From: Alloalcanivorax venustensis ISO4
GTDB taxonomy: Bacteria; Pseudomonadota; Gammaproteobacteria; Pseudomonadales; Alcanivoracaceae
Assembly: GCF_015356855.1 (NCBI RefSeq)
Contig: NZ_ARXR01000008.1
Coordinates: 1-64,000, forward strand
Direction of reading: 5' to 3'
DNA length: 64,000 nt
Shown: positions 50,009 to 58,134 of the stretch, piece by piece
How the letters are laid out: every line of letters begins with the position of its first letter
Position numbering within the stretch: the first letter of the stretch is position 1
Program-made: the position numbers and the translations under genes
The notes under the pieces: generated by a model
Databases searched by the model: none
The model's input: only the letters and a program-made list of their open reading frames with translations
Told to the model about the DNA's origin: nothing

Positions 50009-50983
50009 ATGGCGACAGCGATGATCATGCACGAAGCGGGCGGGCCGCAGGTGCTGCGGCCGGAAACGGTCACGGTGGGTGAGCCCGGCCCCGGCCAGGT
50101 GCGTCTCAAGCAGACCGCCATCGGCGTCAACTTCCACGACATCTACGTGCGCTCCGGGCTCTACCAGACCCTGACGCTGCCGGGCATTCCCGGACTGGAA
50201 GCAGCTGGCGTCGTTGAGGCAGTGGGCGAGGGCGTCACCGCCTTCGCCGCCGGCGACCGGGTCGCCTATACCTCCGGCAACTACGGCGCCTACGCCGACC
50301 AGCGTCTGATCGACGCCGGCCGGCTGGTGCGCCTGCCGGACGACATCGACGACGTGCTAGTGGCCGGCATGATGGTGCGCGGCCTCACCGCCCGCATCCT
50401 GCTCACTGACGTTTTCCCGGTCCGCGAGGGCAGCGTCATCCTGGTCCAGGCCGCCGCCGGCGGGGTCGGGCAGTTGCTGTGCCAGTGGGCGCGCCACCTG
50501 GGCGCCACCGTGATCGGCACCGTCGGCAGCCAGGACAAAGCCGAGCGCGCCCGCCGCCACGGCTGCCACCATGTAATTCTCTACCGGGAACAGAACGTGG
50601 TGGACACCGTCAAGCAGCTCACCGACGGCCGCGGCGTGGACGTCGCCTACGATTCCGTCGGCAAGGACACCTTCTACGATTCCCTGGCCTGCCTGGCCCC
50701 GCGCGGCCACCTGGTCAACTTCGGCCAGTCCTCCGGCCCGGTGGAGCCGCTCGCCATGCCGCGCCTGGCCGCCGGCTCCTTCACCGTGGTGCGGCCCATG
50801 CTCGGCCACTACACCGCCGACCCGGCCGACCGCGACGCCGCCGCCGACGCCTTCTTTCAGGCCCTGCGCGACGGCATCCTCACCCCCGACGACCCGGTCC
50901 GCTACGCCCTCCAGGACGTGGGCCAGGCCCACGACGACATGGAAGCCCGCCGCACCCACGGCGCCGTCGTCCTGATGCCATAG
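50009..50983 (+). CDS. NADPH:quinone oxidoreductase (QorA type)
   Basis: A 324-residue zinc-free MDR enzyme that reduces quinones with NADPH. Typical segments are IGVNFHDIYVRSGLYQ, IPGLEAAGVVEAVGEGV and the nucleotide-binding VQAAAGGVGQLLCQWARHLGATVIGTVGS (about 151-179). The match to QorA is close enough to name the family. AGGAG precedes the ATG. It follows ohr by 49 bases on the same strand and may be part of the oxidative-stress unit. Confidence 0.92.
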   Translation: MATAMIMHEAGGPQVLRPETVTVGEPGPGQVRLKQTAIGVNFHDIYVRSGLYQTLTLPGIPGLEAAGVVEAVGEGVTAFAAGDRVAYTSGNYGAYADQRLIDAGRLVRLPDDIDDVLVAGMMVRGLTARILLTDVFPVREGSVILVQAAAGGVGQLLCQWARHLGATVIGTVGSQDKAERARRHGCHHVILYREQNVVDTVKQLTDGRGVDVAYDSVGKDTFYDSLACLAPRGHLVNFGQSSGPVEPLAMPRLAAGSFTVVRPMLGHYTADPADRDAAADAFFQALRDGILTPDDPVRYALQDVGQAHDDMEARRTHGAVVLMP

Positions 50984-51001
50984 AGATGCTATTCTCGGAC
51001 A

Positions 51002-51397
51002 ATGATACCGACAGACACAGACCAATTTATTAAAGCAGCACTCCAGCCGTTCAGTCCCCGGCTGGTAGTGGTGTTTGGTTCGATGGCTCGTGGTGAAGCG
51101 ACTGCCGCCAGTGATTTGGATATCGGTGTGATGCTGGAAAGTCCGCTAACCGTTGAGCAGCGGCAGGCCATGATCAAGGCGCTCGCCGGTGCTTTGGGAC
51201 GTTCTGTGGACTTGGTGGATTTAAACCGTGTCGGAGAACCCCTGCTCGGACAAATCTTGAAAGAAGGGCGGCGATTGCTGGGCGCGCCGACCCATATGGC
51301 GATATTGCTAAGCCGCCACCTAACCAATGGCGAGGATTTTATCCCGCTGCAGAAACACATTCTGGAAACACGGCGGCGCGCATGGATCAAGTCATAA
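51002..51397 (+). CDS. mntA: MntA-type nucleotidyltransferase antitoxin
   Basis: A 131-residue minimal nucleotidyltransferase. The motif VVFGSMARGEATAASDLDIGV holds Gly26-Ser27 and the metal residues Asp38 and Asp40. MntA AMPylates the HepT toxin on its Tyr and so silences it. The sequence is less GC-rich than neighbours, suggesting acquisition. It overlaps hepT by 16 bases. The gene extends about 30 residues beyond the minimal domain. Confidence 0.9.
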   Translation: MIPTDTDQFIKAALQPFSPRLVVVFGSMARGEATAASDLDIGVMLESPLTVEQRQAMIKALAGALGRSVDLVDLNRVGEPLLGQILKEGRRLLGAPTHMAILLSRHLTNGEDFIPLQKHILETRRRAWIKS

Positions 51398-51789
51398 TCG
51401 ACCAAAAACTTGAGTCGCTGCGACGTTGTGTGCGCCGGCTCCATGAGCGTTGTCCGGATACGCCTGAGTTGTTGTCCGAGGACCTGGACGCTCAGGATAT
51501 TGTGTCGTTGAATCTTACCCGGGCGATACAGCTTTGCGTTGATATAGCGGCCCATTGGCTCGCGGATCAAGACGATCTGGGTGCGCCGCAAACCATGGGC
51601 GAGACCTTCTCGCTGTTGGCGCAGGGCGACAAAATTCCCCAAGAGCTGGCTGACCGTCTTAGAGGCGCGGTCGGTTTTCGCAATATCGTCGTCCATAATT
51701 ATGAAGCGGTGAACTGGAACATCGTCTTCCAGCTTTGCCACGAACATCTGGATGATTTCCGGGACTTTGCCCGCGCCTTCTCGGCCTGA
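51382..51789 (+). CDS. hepT: HepT-like ribonuclease toxin
   Basis: A 135-residue HEPN-type toxin. The signature R-X4-H-X-Y is at Arg100, His105 and Tyr107 in RNIVVHNY, the RNA-cleaving site and the Tyr modified by MntA. The helical length is normal. Its start lies inside the end of mntA, the standard layout for this toxin-antitoxin pair. A REP-like right arm follows shortly after. Confidence 0.92.
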   Translation: MDQVIIDQKLESLRRCVRRLHERCPDTPELLSEDLDAQDIVSLNLTRAIQLCVDIAAHWLADQDDLGAPQTMGETFSLLAQGDKIPQELADRLRGAVGFRNIVVHNYEAVNWNIVFQLCHEHLDDFRDFARAFSA

Positions 51790-51802
51790 ACCCTCCAACC
51801 CT

Positions 51803-51872
51803 GATCCCAGAGACCTCTGGTATCCCGCCGGGAGCTTCGCTCCCTTTCGCGGGCGAGGCCCGCTCCCACAAT
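51803..51872. repeat. REP-like right-arm element (copy R9)
   Basis: It runs from GATCCCAGAGACCTCTGG through CCCGCCGGGAGCTTCGCTCCC to GAGGCCCGCTCCCACAA; the left arm is reduced to its last few bases (CCCAGAG). It lies after hepT. Confidence 0.78.
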
Positions 51873-51883
51873 TTCGCTCGCAC

Positions 51884-51913
51884 AAATAAAAACGGCCCGC
51901 CGAAGCGGGCCGT
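51884..51913 (-). terminator. Rho-independent terminator of the lipoprotein gene
   Basis: ACGGCCCGC (51892-51900), loop CGAA and GCGGGCCGT (51905-51913) form a strong stem; on the minus strand it runs into TTTTTATTT. It ends transcription of the lipoprotein gene. Confidence 0.88.
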
Positions 51914-51949
51914 GGTGCGCCCCCAAGGCGCGTAACCGGCAGGTCGGGA

Positions 51950-53194
51950 TCAGGGCGCGCCCGCAGGGCAGCCACCGTCATAGTCGGTGGGAAAAATCCG
52001 TGAGATCAGACCGTGCAGCGCCGGATCGTAGCTCTCCAGCTCCGCGCGGGTATTGACGCTGTTGTGCAGCCCGTTAGGCGGATCGGACTCCAGGTTGGTG
52101 TTGAACCAGGTCTGCACCCCTTCCGCCCAGTACTCTTCCACGGTGTCGTCGGCGTAGGTGTTCTCGAACAGGTTATTGGCCAGCGCATCGTCGTAGGCGG
52201 CCTGCACCTCATCGAGAAAGTCCGGGTCCAGATCTTCCAGCGCCATCAGGTCCACCGAGTGGGCGAACTCATGCAGGAAGATGTCCTCGTGCACGCCGCC
52301 GGCCTGGTAGGGGTCGTTGCCGTAGCACAGCACGTTCTCCTCGGTGCCGCTGCTCACCGGCCGCGCCTTGGTGGCGCCCAGCCCGCCCCGGGCGCGGTTA
52401 TCCCAGGTGTCGCCGGTAATCGGGAACACCGTATCCAGGTCCGAGTAGGCGGGGATCTGCGTGATCCCCTCGCCGTCGCCGGTCACCGCCGCAATGGTGC
52501 CGTTGGCGATCATCCGCTCAAGCAGATCCTGGCGCAGGCTCATCATCCCCAGAATGGTCTCGCAGGCGTGGGTCAGCGCCGCCGCCGACACCAGATTACC
52601 GCCCAGCACCGGCAGGCCGTTGGCGTCCGCGTATTGAGAGTAGTAGGCGTCCTGTTCCGCGTTCAGGTTGAGGCTCGCGGGCACCGCGCCCACCGCGCAG
52701 TCATAATTGGCCACCGCGTTGGCGGTGAAGGTCCAGGTCTGTTCCGCGTTCAGCGCGTCGCCGGACTGGTCGGTAATGCCGTTGAGCGTCACCGTGTAGT
52801 CCTGGCCGTCGACCAGCGCCGCGTTCGGCGTAAAGATCACCACCGAGCCGTCGTCGCTGTAACTGAAGGTGCCGTCCACCTCATTCACTCCGGCGGTCAC
52901 CGCGAAGCTCTGCATGTCCACGCTGGCCGGGTCCACCGGCGCCGAGAACACCGCCGCCACCGGGTAATCCGCCTTCTGCGTGGCGCCGTCGCCCGGGCTG
53001 TTGGACGCCAGCGTCAGAGAGCCGGGCGTGCCGCCGCCCCCGCCGCCACTGCCGCCGCCCGTGCCGCCGCCCGTGCCGCCGGTGCTACCGCCGCCACTAC
53101 TGTTACCACCCCCGCCGCAGGCGGCGACCGCCACTACCAGGGCGCCCATCAGCACGGTGCCCGCGCCCCGTTGCATAAACATCGTCGTTCGCAT
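51950..53194 (-). CDS. Lipoprotein with Ig-like domain and HExxH zinc-protease motif
   Basis: A 414-residue predicted secreted lipoprotein. The lipobox VAVAAC gives lipidated Cys26, followed by a Gly/Ser-rich linker (about 27-54). Next is an SbsA-type Ig-like (Big_5) domain (about 57-160: SPGDGATQKADYPVAAVFSAPVDPAS). The C-terminal part has HEFAH at 308-312 and EGVQTWF with a possible third ligand at Glu358, the pattern of a gluzincin metalloprotease. I do not recognise the family by name. GGAAG precedes the ATG at 53194, chosen over an upstream ATG that lacks a signal sequence. Confidence 0.78.
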   Translation of the reverse strand: MRTTMFMQRGAGTVLMGALVVAVAACGGGGNSSGGGSTGGTGGGTGGGSGGGGGGTPGSLTLASNSPGDGATQKADYPVAAVFSAPVDPASVDMQSFAVTAGVNEVDGTFSYSDDGSVVIFTPNAALVDGQDYTVTLNGITDQSGDALNAEQTWTFTANAVANYDCAVGAVPASLNLNAEQDAYYSQYADANGLPVLGGNLVSAAALTHACETILGMMSLRQDLLERMIANGTIAAVTGDGEGITQIPAYSDLDTVFPITGDTWDNRARGGLGATKARPVSSGTEENVLCYGNDPYQAGGVHEDIFLHEFAHSVDLMALEDLDPDFLDEVQAAYDDALANNLFENTYADDTVEEYWAEGVQTWFNTNLESDPPNGLHNSVNTRAELESYDPALHGLISRIFPTDYDGGCPAGAP

Positions 53195-53294
53195 GTCGCT
53201 TCCAATTTTCAGCTTTTGTTGTGCCGAAAACCCTACGGGCCAGCGACGACCGGTCACATCCCCTAATCAGGTAGGGCCGTGATAACCTCCCCCG

Positions 53295-53909
53295 ATGACC
53301 TACCCAACCCCCGCCGGCCCCGTCGACCGCGAACTGATCATCAACAAAAGCCGCTTCATCGCCTGGCTGCGCCCGGTCCAGGACCGCGACCAGGCCCAGG
53401 CCGTGCTCGAGCAGGCCCGCGCCCGCTACCCGGACGCCAGCCACCACTGCCACGCCTGGCTGATCGGCGACCCCCAGTCCGGCCAGGGCGCCATGAACGA
53501 CGACGGCGAGCCCTCCGGCACCGCCGGCAAGCCGATCTTCAACGTGATCCAGCACAAAGGGGTGGGGGACGTCATGGTGGTGGTCAGCCGCTACTTCGGC
53601 GGCGTCAAACTGGGCGCCGGCGGCCTGGTGCGCGCCTACGCCGGCGCCGCCGAAGCGGTGCTCTCCGCCATGCGCGTCACCGAACAGATCCCCGAGCAGA
53701 CGCTCACCCTGCAGCTCGGCTTCGCCGACGAGCAGCCCCTGCGCCACTGGTGCGACCAGCACGGCGCCCGCCTGGAAGAGATCCAGTACAGCCAGCACGT
53801 GACGGCCCGCGTCACGGTGCCGGAGCAGTACCTTGACGACCTCCGCGCCTTCTGCGCCGCCAACGGCCTCCTTGTAGGAGCGGGCCCCGCCCGCGAAAGG
53901 CCGGCCTAG
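53295..53909 (+). CDS. yigZ: IMPACT family protein YigZ
   Basis: A 204-residue protein of the YigZ/UPF0029 (IMPACT) family; its cellular role is not well established, though IMPACT proteins bind RNA or ribosome-linked partners. The core stretch DDGEPSGTAGKPIFNVI and SRYFGGVKLGAGGLVRAYAGAA (about 72-116) is highly characteristic. The last residues, about 193-204 ([12 protein letters not shown]), and the stop codon are encoded by a REP-like element, so the original C-terminus seems to have been replaced. Confidence 0.93.
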   Translation: MTYPTPAGPVDRELIINKSRFIAWLRPVQDRDQAQAVLEQARARYPDASHHCHAWLIGDPQSGQGAMNDDGEPSGTAGKPIFNVIQHKGVGDVMVVVSRYFGGVKLGAGGLVRAYAGAAEAVLSAMRVTEQIPEQTLTLQLGFADEQPLRHWCDQHGARLEEIQYSQHVTARVTVPEQYLDDLRAFCAANGLLVGAGPARERPA

Positions 53910-53934
53910 CCGGCCGGCAAGATTCCAGAGAGGT
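53873..53934. repeat. REP-like left-arm element (copy R10) inside the end of yigZ
   Basis: TTGTAGGAGCGGGCCCCGCC through GCCGGCCGGCAAGATTCCAGAGAG. The first 35 or so bases are translated as the tail of yigZ. No right arm is present. Confidence 0.8.
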
Positions 53935-54054
53935 TCCTTGATAGTCCGACCCATTGCCTCCGGTGGCGCCCATAGAATTGGCACCGGCGGGGAGAGGTTT
54001 AAAATTGAGGATAGAGCCGGGGGAAGAGCGGGAGTGCTGCGCCCGCTGAACAGG

Positions 54055-54210
54055 CTATTTAGCGGCTTCAGCTTCAGCGATCAGACGCTTCTGCCGTTCG
54101 GTGGCCCGCACCAGCACGTCTTTATAGACCTGCTTGCGCTCAGCCGAGGAGGCATTGCGGATAAAATCCGAGAAACGGGTGCTGGAAACGGTCTTGGGCT
54201 TGTCTGACAT
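54055..54210 (-). CDS. Small conserved-looking protein of 51 residues
   Basis: It reads MSDKPKTVSSTRFSDFIRNASS...QKRLIAEAEAAK. It is charged, with a predicted amphipathic helix from about residue 22 on, and has no membrane segment or signal. I do not recognise a function; similar short proteins with FSDFIRNASS occur in Pseudomonas-like genomes as far as I recall. An AGGTG-like ribosome site lies about nine bases upstream. It is one of the few unassigned genes here with coding character on a strand free of overlaps. Confidence 0.7.
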   Translation of the reverse strand: MSDKPKTVSSTRFSDFIRNASSAERKQVYKDVLVRATERQKRLIAEAEAAK

Positions 54211-54463
54211 AACTGACACCTATCTCGGGAGGAGCATCTTCTACATGCCACTATCACAAAGGAATCCTACTAGAGAGAGGCTTACCTATCTATTGTGCTC
54301 GTTGTGATCCGAAATGTAGAAATCTTACATGATCTTATCAATCTATCGTGTCCTTCTGCTCCCGCCGCAAGGCCGCCCATGGAATTGGCGCATCTCACCA
54401 TTGGCGGCGGGGCGGGGAAGGGGCAACCTGATTGCCAATAATCACAATCAAGGAGAGCACACC

Positions 54464-54862
54464 ATGCCCGTCGTCGACCCGGATCCGAAACGCCTGCCGC
54501 ACATCCTCAAGAGCATTCCCGCCGACACCCCCATCGTCATGCTCAACCTGCTGCGCTTCCGCGACAAAGCCCGCTACAAGGACGGCGAAGCCGACTACGA
54601 CGGCCGTGAAGCCTACCGCCGCTACTCACTGGTGGCGTTCGAGAAGGTCAAAGGCGTGGGCGGCGAGATGCTCTGGGCCGGCGACACCCTGGCCGGCGTG
54701 ATCGCCCCGGAAGAGGAGCGCTGGGACGAAGTGCTGTTGGTGCGCTACCCCTCCATCCAGGCGTTCGCCCAGATGCTCGCCGACCCGGAGTACAAGCAGG
54801 CCACCAAGCACCGCACCGCCGCCCTGGAAGAGGCCCGCCTCATTTGTAACCAGGAGAAATAG
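54464..54862 (+). CDS. DUF1330 domain-containing protein
   Basis: A 132-residue protein of the DUF1330 family, a dimeric ferredoxin-like alpha/beta fold with no assigned reaction. Recognisable are PIVMLNLLRFRDKARY (about 23-38) and DEVLLVRYPSIQAFAQMLADPEYKQATKHRTAALEEARLI. AAGGAGAG precedes the ATG at 54464; upstream in-frame ATGs lack a ribosome site. It stands alone before the exopolysaccharide locus. Confidence 0.85.
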   Translation: MPVVDPDPKRLPHILKSIPADTPIVMLNLLRFRDKARYKDGEADYDGREAYRRYSLVAFEKVKGVGGEMLWAGDTLAGVIAPEEERWDEVLLVRYPSIQAFAQMLADPEYKQATKHRTAALEEARLICNQEK

Positions 54863-55018
54863 CCGCATCCTGTCGCCGCTCTGTCACCCGGGGTTAGCAA
54901 TATAGTAAACACAATGTAAAATGCCGCTCCGTGTCATAGGCATGACAAAACTTGCGGGTGATAATCCTCGCCCCAGGGACCGGGGAAACAAATCAATCAT
55001 CAGGATAGGAAGCCGCCA

Positions 55019-56542
55019 GTGTTAAGTGGGTTCAAGCGGGCCTTCTGGCCCCGAGCAGTCAAAGGCGGAGCCCTGGGTGTACTGCTAAGCGTGAGCGCGA
55101 CGGCCGCCGCCGCCCCCTGGGCGGAGACCGGGGATCTGCGCGCCCGGCACCATCTGGAAGCGCTCTCCGCGCTGGGCTGCTTCGACGGCCTCACCACCAC
55201 CTGGCCGGTGAACTGGTCGGCCGTGGCCGAAGGCCTGCGCGGCGCCAGCGACACCTGCCGCACCAGCGAGCACGCCGCCTACCTGCGTGCCGCCCTGGAC
55301 CGCGCCAAAACCGAAACCCGCACCGCCACCGTCACCCTCGGCGGCGCCAATGAAGAGCCCCTGTTCCGCCACTTCGGCGCTCAGCCCGCCGGCCAGGTGG
55401 ACAGCTCGGCGGCGGTCTCCTTCACCGGCCGCCGCTACGCCGCCCGCATCCAGGTCGGCTACACCGACACCGACGACCGCGAAGACACCAGCGAGCTGCG
55501 CGCCGACGGCAGCTTCGTCGCCGGCCGCTTCGGCAACTGGCAGCTCGGCGCCGGCGCCATCGACCGCTGGTGGGGCCCCGGCCACCACAGCTCCCTGGCA
55601 CTCTCCAACAACGCCCGCCCGGTGCCCGGCCTGTGGTTTGGTCGCCAGACCCAGTACGCGCCGCGCTCGCCGTGGCTGAACTGGATCGGCCCCTGGGACT
55701 TCCAGGCGTTTATCGGCCAGCTCGAGCAGGACCGCGCCATTTCAGACGCCAAGCTGGTCGGCGGCCGCCTCACCTTCCGGCCGGCCAGCTTTCTGCAGAT
55801 CGGCCTGACCCGGCTGTTCCAGTGGGGCGGGGAAGGGCGGCCCGACGGCCTGGATTCCTTCGGCGACGCTCTGATCGGTAAGGACAACGGCCAAAGCACC
55901 GGCTTTGCCGAGGAAGACGACCCCAGTAACCAGGTGGGCGGTTTCGATTTCCGCGCCGGCTTCCCGGTCTTTGGCGTGCCCACCGGCTTCTACGGCCAGA
56001 TGATGGGCGAGGACGAAGCCGGCGGCCTGCCGTCCAAGTACTCCGCCCTGGTCGGCTTCGACGCCCTCACCGGTTTCGGTACCGGCAGCCAGCGTTTCTT
56101 CCTGGAAGGCACCGATACCGTCGCCGGGCGTGCCGTCAGCGACGCCCGCTTTAACACCGCCTACGAACACAGCACCTACCGCAGCGGCTTCCGCTACTAT
56201 GGGCGCAGCCTGGCCTCCACCTTCGAGGGGGACGCCCGCGCGCTGACCCTGGGCGGCCAGCAGTTTTTCCGCAACGGCGCGGTATTCACCGCCTCGGTGA
56301 CCACCGCCACCCTCAACGCGGAAGGCGGCAAACGGGCTCAAGTTGAGCCCGACGGTGCCGAAATACTGCAAGCCAATGCGGAACAAGATATCGTGCTGGC
56401 TGAATTACGGCTGGAACACGGCCTGCTGGGCGGGCGGCTCACCTGGGCCCTGGCCGCCACCGACGAAGCGGTGGACACCTTCGCCGGTGAGCGCGAACAG
56501 GTCACCGCCATGGCGCAATGGCGCCGCACGTTTGACTGGTAA
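55019..56542 (+). CDS. wzi: Capsule assembly Wzi family outer-membrane protein
   Basis: A 507-residue outer-membrane beta-barrel that in E. coli anchors the capsule to the cell. A signal peptide ends near TAAAAPW (about residue 30). The barrel has repeated alternating strands and a terminal aromatic pattern (RRTFDW). DRWWGPGHHSSLALSNNARPVPGLWFGRQ (about 182-210) is a family hallmark. The GTG at 55019 with AGGAAG upstream is the start. It is the first gene of wzi-wza-wzb-wzc on one strand, with an 18-base gap to wza. Confidence 0.88.
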   Translation: MLSGFKRAFWPRAVKGGALGVLLSVSATAAAAPWAETGDLRARHHLEALSALGCFDGLTTTWPVNWSAVAEGLRGASDTCRTSEHAAYLRAALDRAKTETRTATVTLGGANEEPLFRHFGAQPAGQVDSSAAVSFTGRRYAARIQVGYTDTDDREDTSELRADGSFVAGRFGNWQLGAGAIDRWWGPGHHSSLALSNNARPVPGLWFGRQTQYAPRSPWLNWIGPWDFQAFIGQLEQDRAISDAKLVGGRLTFRPASFLQIGLTRLFQWGGEGRPDGLDSFGDALIGKDNGQSTGFAEEDDPSNQVGGFDFRAGFPVFGVPTGFYGQMMGEDEAGGLPSKYSALVGFDALTGFGTGSQRFFLEGTDTVAGRAVSDARFNTAYEHSTYRSGFRYYGRSLASTFEGDARALTLGGQQFFRNGAVFTASVTTATLNAEGGKRAQVEPDGAEILQANAEQDIVLAELRLEHGLLGGRLTWALAATDEAVDTFAGEREQVTAMAQWRRTFDW

Positions 56543-56559
56543 AGGACTCCCAAACGGTT

Positions 56560-57684
56560 ATGACAGCAATAATGAAAACACTGGGTACATGCGGCCTGCT
56601 GCTGGCCGTTGCCGGCTGCACCATCGTGCCCGGGTCCGACCGCGACGCGGAGCCGGGCTGGTTCGCTGAAGACGAACAGCCGGACGCCGCCGACCTGCCG
56701 GACGTAATTAAAACCCACACCATCACCACCGCCATCCTCGATCAAAAACAGGCGCCAGCACCGGAATTACCGGACGCCCTCGCGGACTCGCCGGAAAATT
56801 ACGACTACGAAGTGGGCGTCGGCGATGTCCTGCAGATCACCGTCTGGGATCATCCGGAGCTGACCATCCCCGCCGGCTCCCAGCGCAGTGCCCAGGAGTC
56901 CGGCAACCTGGTGCACAGCGACGGCAGCATCTTTTATCCCTACGTGGGCAAGGTCCATGTGGAGGGTATGAAGGTCACCGAAATCCGCGAGATGATCACC
57001 AAGCGCCTGGATGAGTACATTGAATCCCCCCAGGTGGACGTGGCCGTGGCTGGCTTCCGCAGTAAGAAAATTTACGTCACCGGTGCGGTGGGCAGTCCCG
57101 GTACCTACCCCATTACCAACCTGCCCATGCGCCTGGTCGATGCGGTCAGCGCCGCCGGCGGCATCAGCGACAACGCCAACTGGTCCCAGGTGATTCTCAC
57201 CCGAGGTGGCAAGGAATTCCGGCTGTCTCTGCGTGATATTTATCAAAACGGCAATGCCGCTCAGAATGTGTTGTTGCGTCCTGGTGATGTGGTCAACGTC
57301 TCCCGGGCGGAAGACAACAAGATATTCGTGCTTGGAGAGGTGAGCCGGCCGCAAAGTGTGCCCATGGGCCGTAACGGCATGAGCCTGGCGGAAGCGCTCT
57401 CTGACACCGGCGGCCTGGACGAGCGGGAAGCGGACGCCTCCGGCATCTTCGTCTTCCGCAAGGCGCAGCCCGGCCAGGAGCACGGCATCGACGTCTACCA
57501 GCTTAACGCCAAGGACGCCGCCGCCCTGGTGCTGGCGGACAGCTTCCAGCTCCAGCCCCGCGATATCGTCTACGTCACCGCCGCGCCGCTGGCCCGCTGG
57601 AACCGCGTGCTGAGCCTGCTGGTACCCAGCGTCACCGCGCTCTATCTGGGCGGTCGCGCCGAAGATCAGCTGGGAAGCGACTAG
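56560..57684 (+). CDS. wza: Polysaccharide export lipoprotein Wza
   Basis: A 374-residue outer-membrane export channel. The signal peptide ends at the lipobox AVAGC (about Cys20). The poly-export domain YEVGVGDVLQITVWDHPEL (about 85-103) and two SLBB-type domains (KIYVTGAVGSPGTYP, KIFVLGEVSRPQSVP) follow. The C-terminal helix (WNRVLSLLVPSVTALYLGG) would cross the outer membrane as in E. coli Wza. It is directly followed by wzb with no gap, one transcript with wzi and wzc. Confidence 0.95.
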   Translation: MTAIMKTLGTCGLLLAVAGCTIVPGSDRDAEPGWFAEDEQPDAADLPDVIKTHTITTAILDQKQAPAPELPDALADSPENYDYEVGVGDVLQITVWDHPELTIPAGSQRSAQESGNLVHSDGSIFYPYVGKVHVEGMKVTEIREMITKRLDEYIESPQVDVAVAGFRSKKIYVTGAVGSPGTYPITNLPMRLVDAVSAAGGISDNANWSQVILTRGGKEFRLSLRDIYQNGNAAQNVLLRPGDVVNVSRAEDNKIFVLGEVSRPQSVPMGRNGMSLAEALSDTGGLDEREADASGIFVFRKAQPGQEHGIDVYQLNAKDAAALVLADSFQLQPRDIVYVTAAPLARWNRVLSLLVPSVTALYLGGRAEDQLGSD

Positions 57685-58113
57685 ATGTTCGAGCGTATTC
57701 TGGTGGTCTGCGACGGCAATATCTGCCGCAGCCCCACGGTGGCGGCCATGCTGGCCGCCGCCCGGCCCGACAAACGGATCAGCTCCGCCGGCCTGGTCGG
57801 CCTGGAGGGCCACGATATGGAGCCCACCGCCCGGGACGTGGCCGCCGCTCAGGGGTTGGAGTGCGGCCCCCATCAGGGCCGCAAGCTTGACCGGGCACTG
57901 TGCCAGGACGCCGATCTCATCCTGGTCATGGAAGGGCGCCAGCGCGACCGCATCATCCAGCAGTTCCCGGAAGCCAGCGGCAAGACCTTTCTGCTCAGCC
58001 ATTGGAACGGCGGCCAGGATATCCCCGACCCCTACCGGCGGGGCCGGGAAGTATTCGAGAGAATCTATCCGCTGATGCGCCAAGCCACGGACGCCTGGCT
58101 GAAAAAAATATGA
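57685..58113 (+). CDS. wzb: Low-molecular-weight protein tyrosine phosphatase Wzb
   Basis: A 142-residue phosphatase that dephosphorylates Wzc. The P-loop C-X5-R is Cys9 to Arg15 in VVCDGNICRSP, and the general-acid Asp115 is in DIPDPYRRG. The length is normal. The start ATG touches the wza stop. Cycles of phosphorylation by Wzc and removal by Wzb control polymer length. Confidence 0.95.
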   Translation: MFERILVVCDGNICRSPTVAAMLAAARPDKRISSAGLVGLEGHDMEPTARDVAAAQGLECGPHQGRKLDRALCQDADLILVMEGRQRDRIIQQFPEASGKTFLLSHWNGGQDIPDPYRRGREVFERIYPLMRQATDAWLKKI

Positions 58114-58134
58114 ACACAGGAATGACGACACCCC

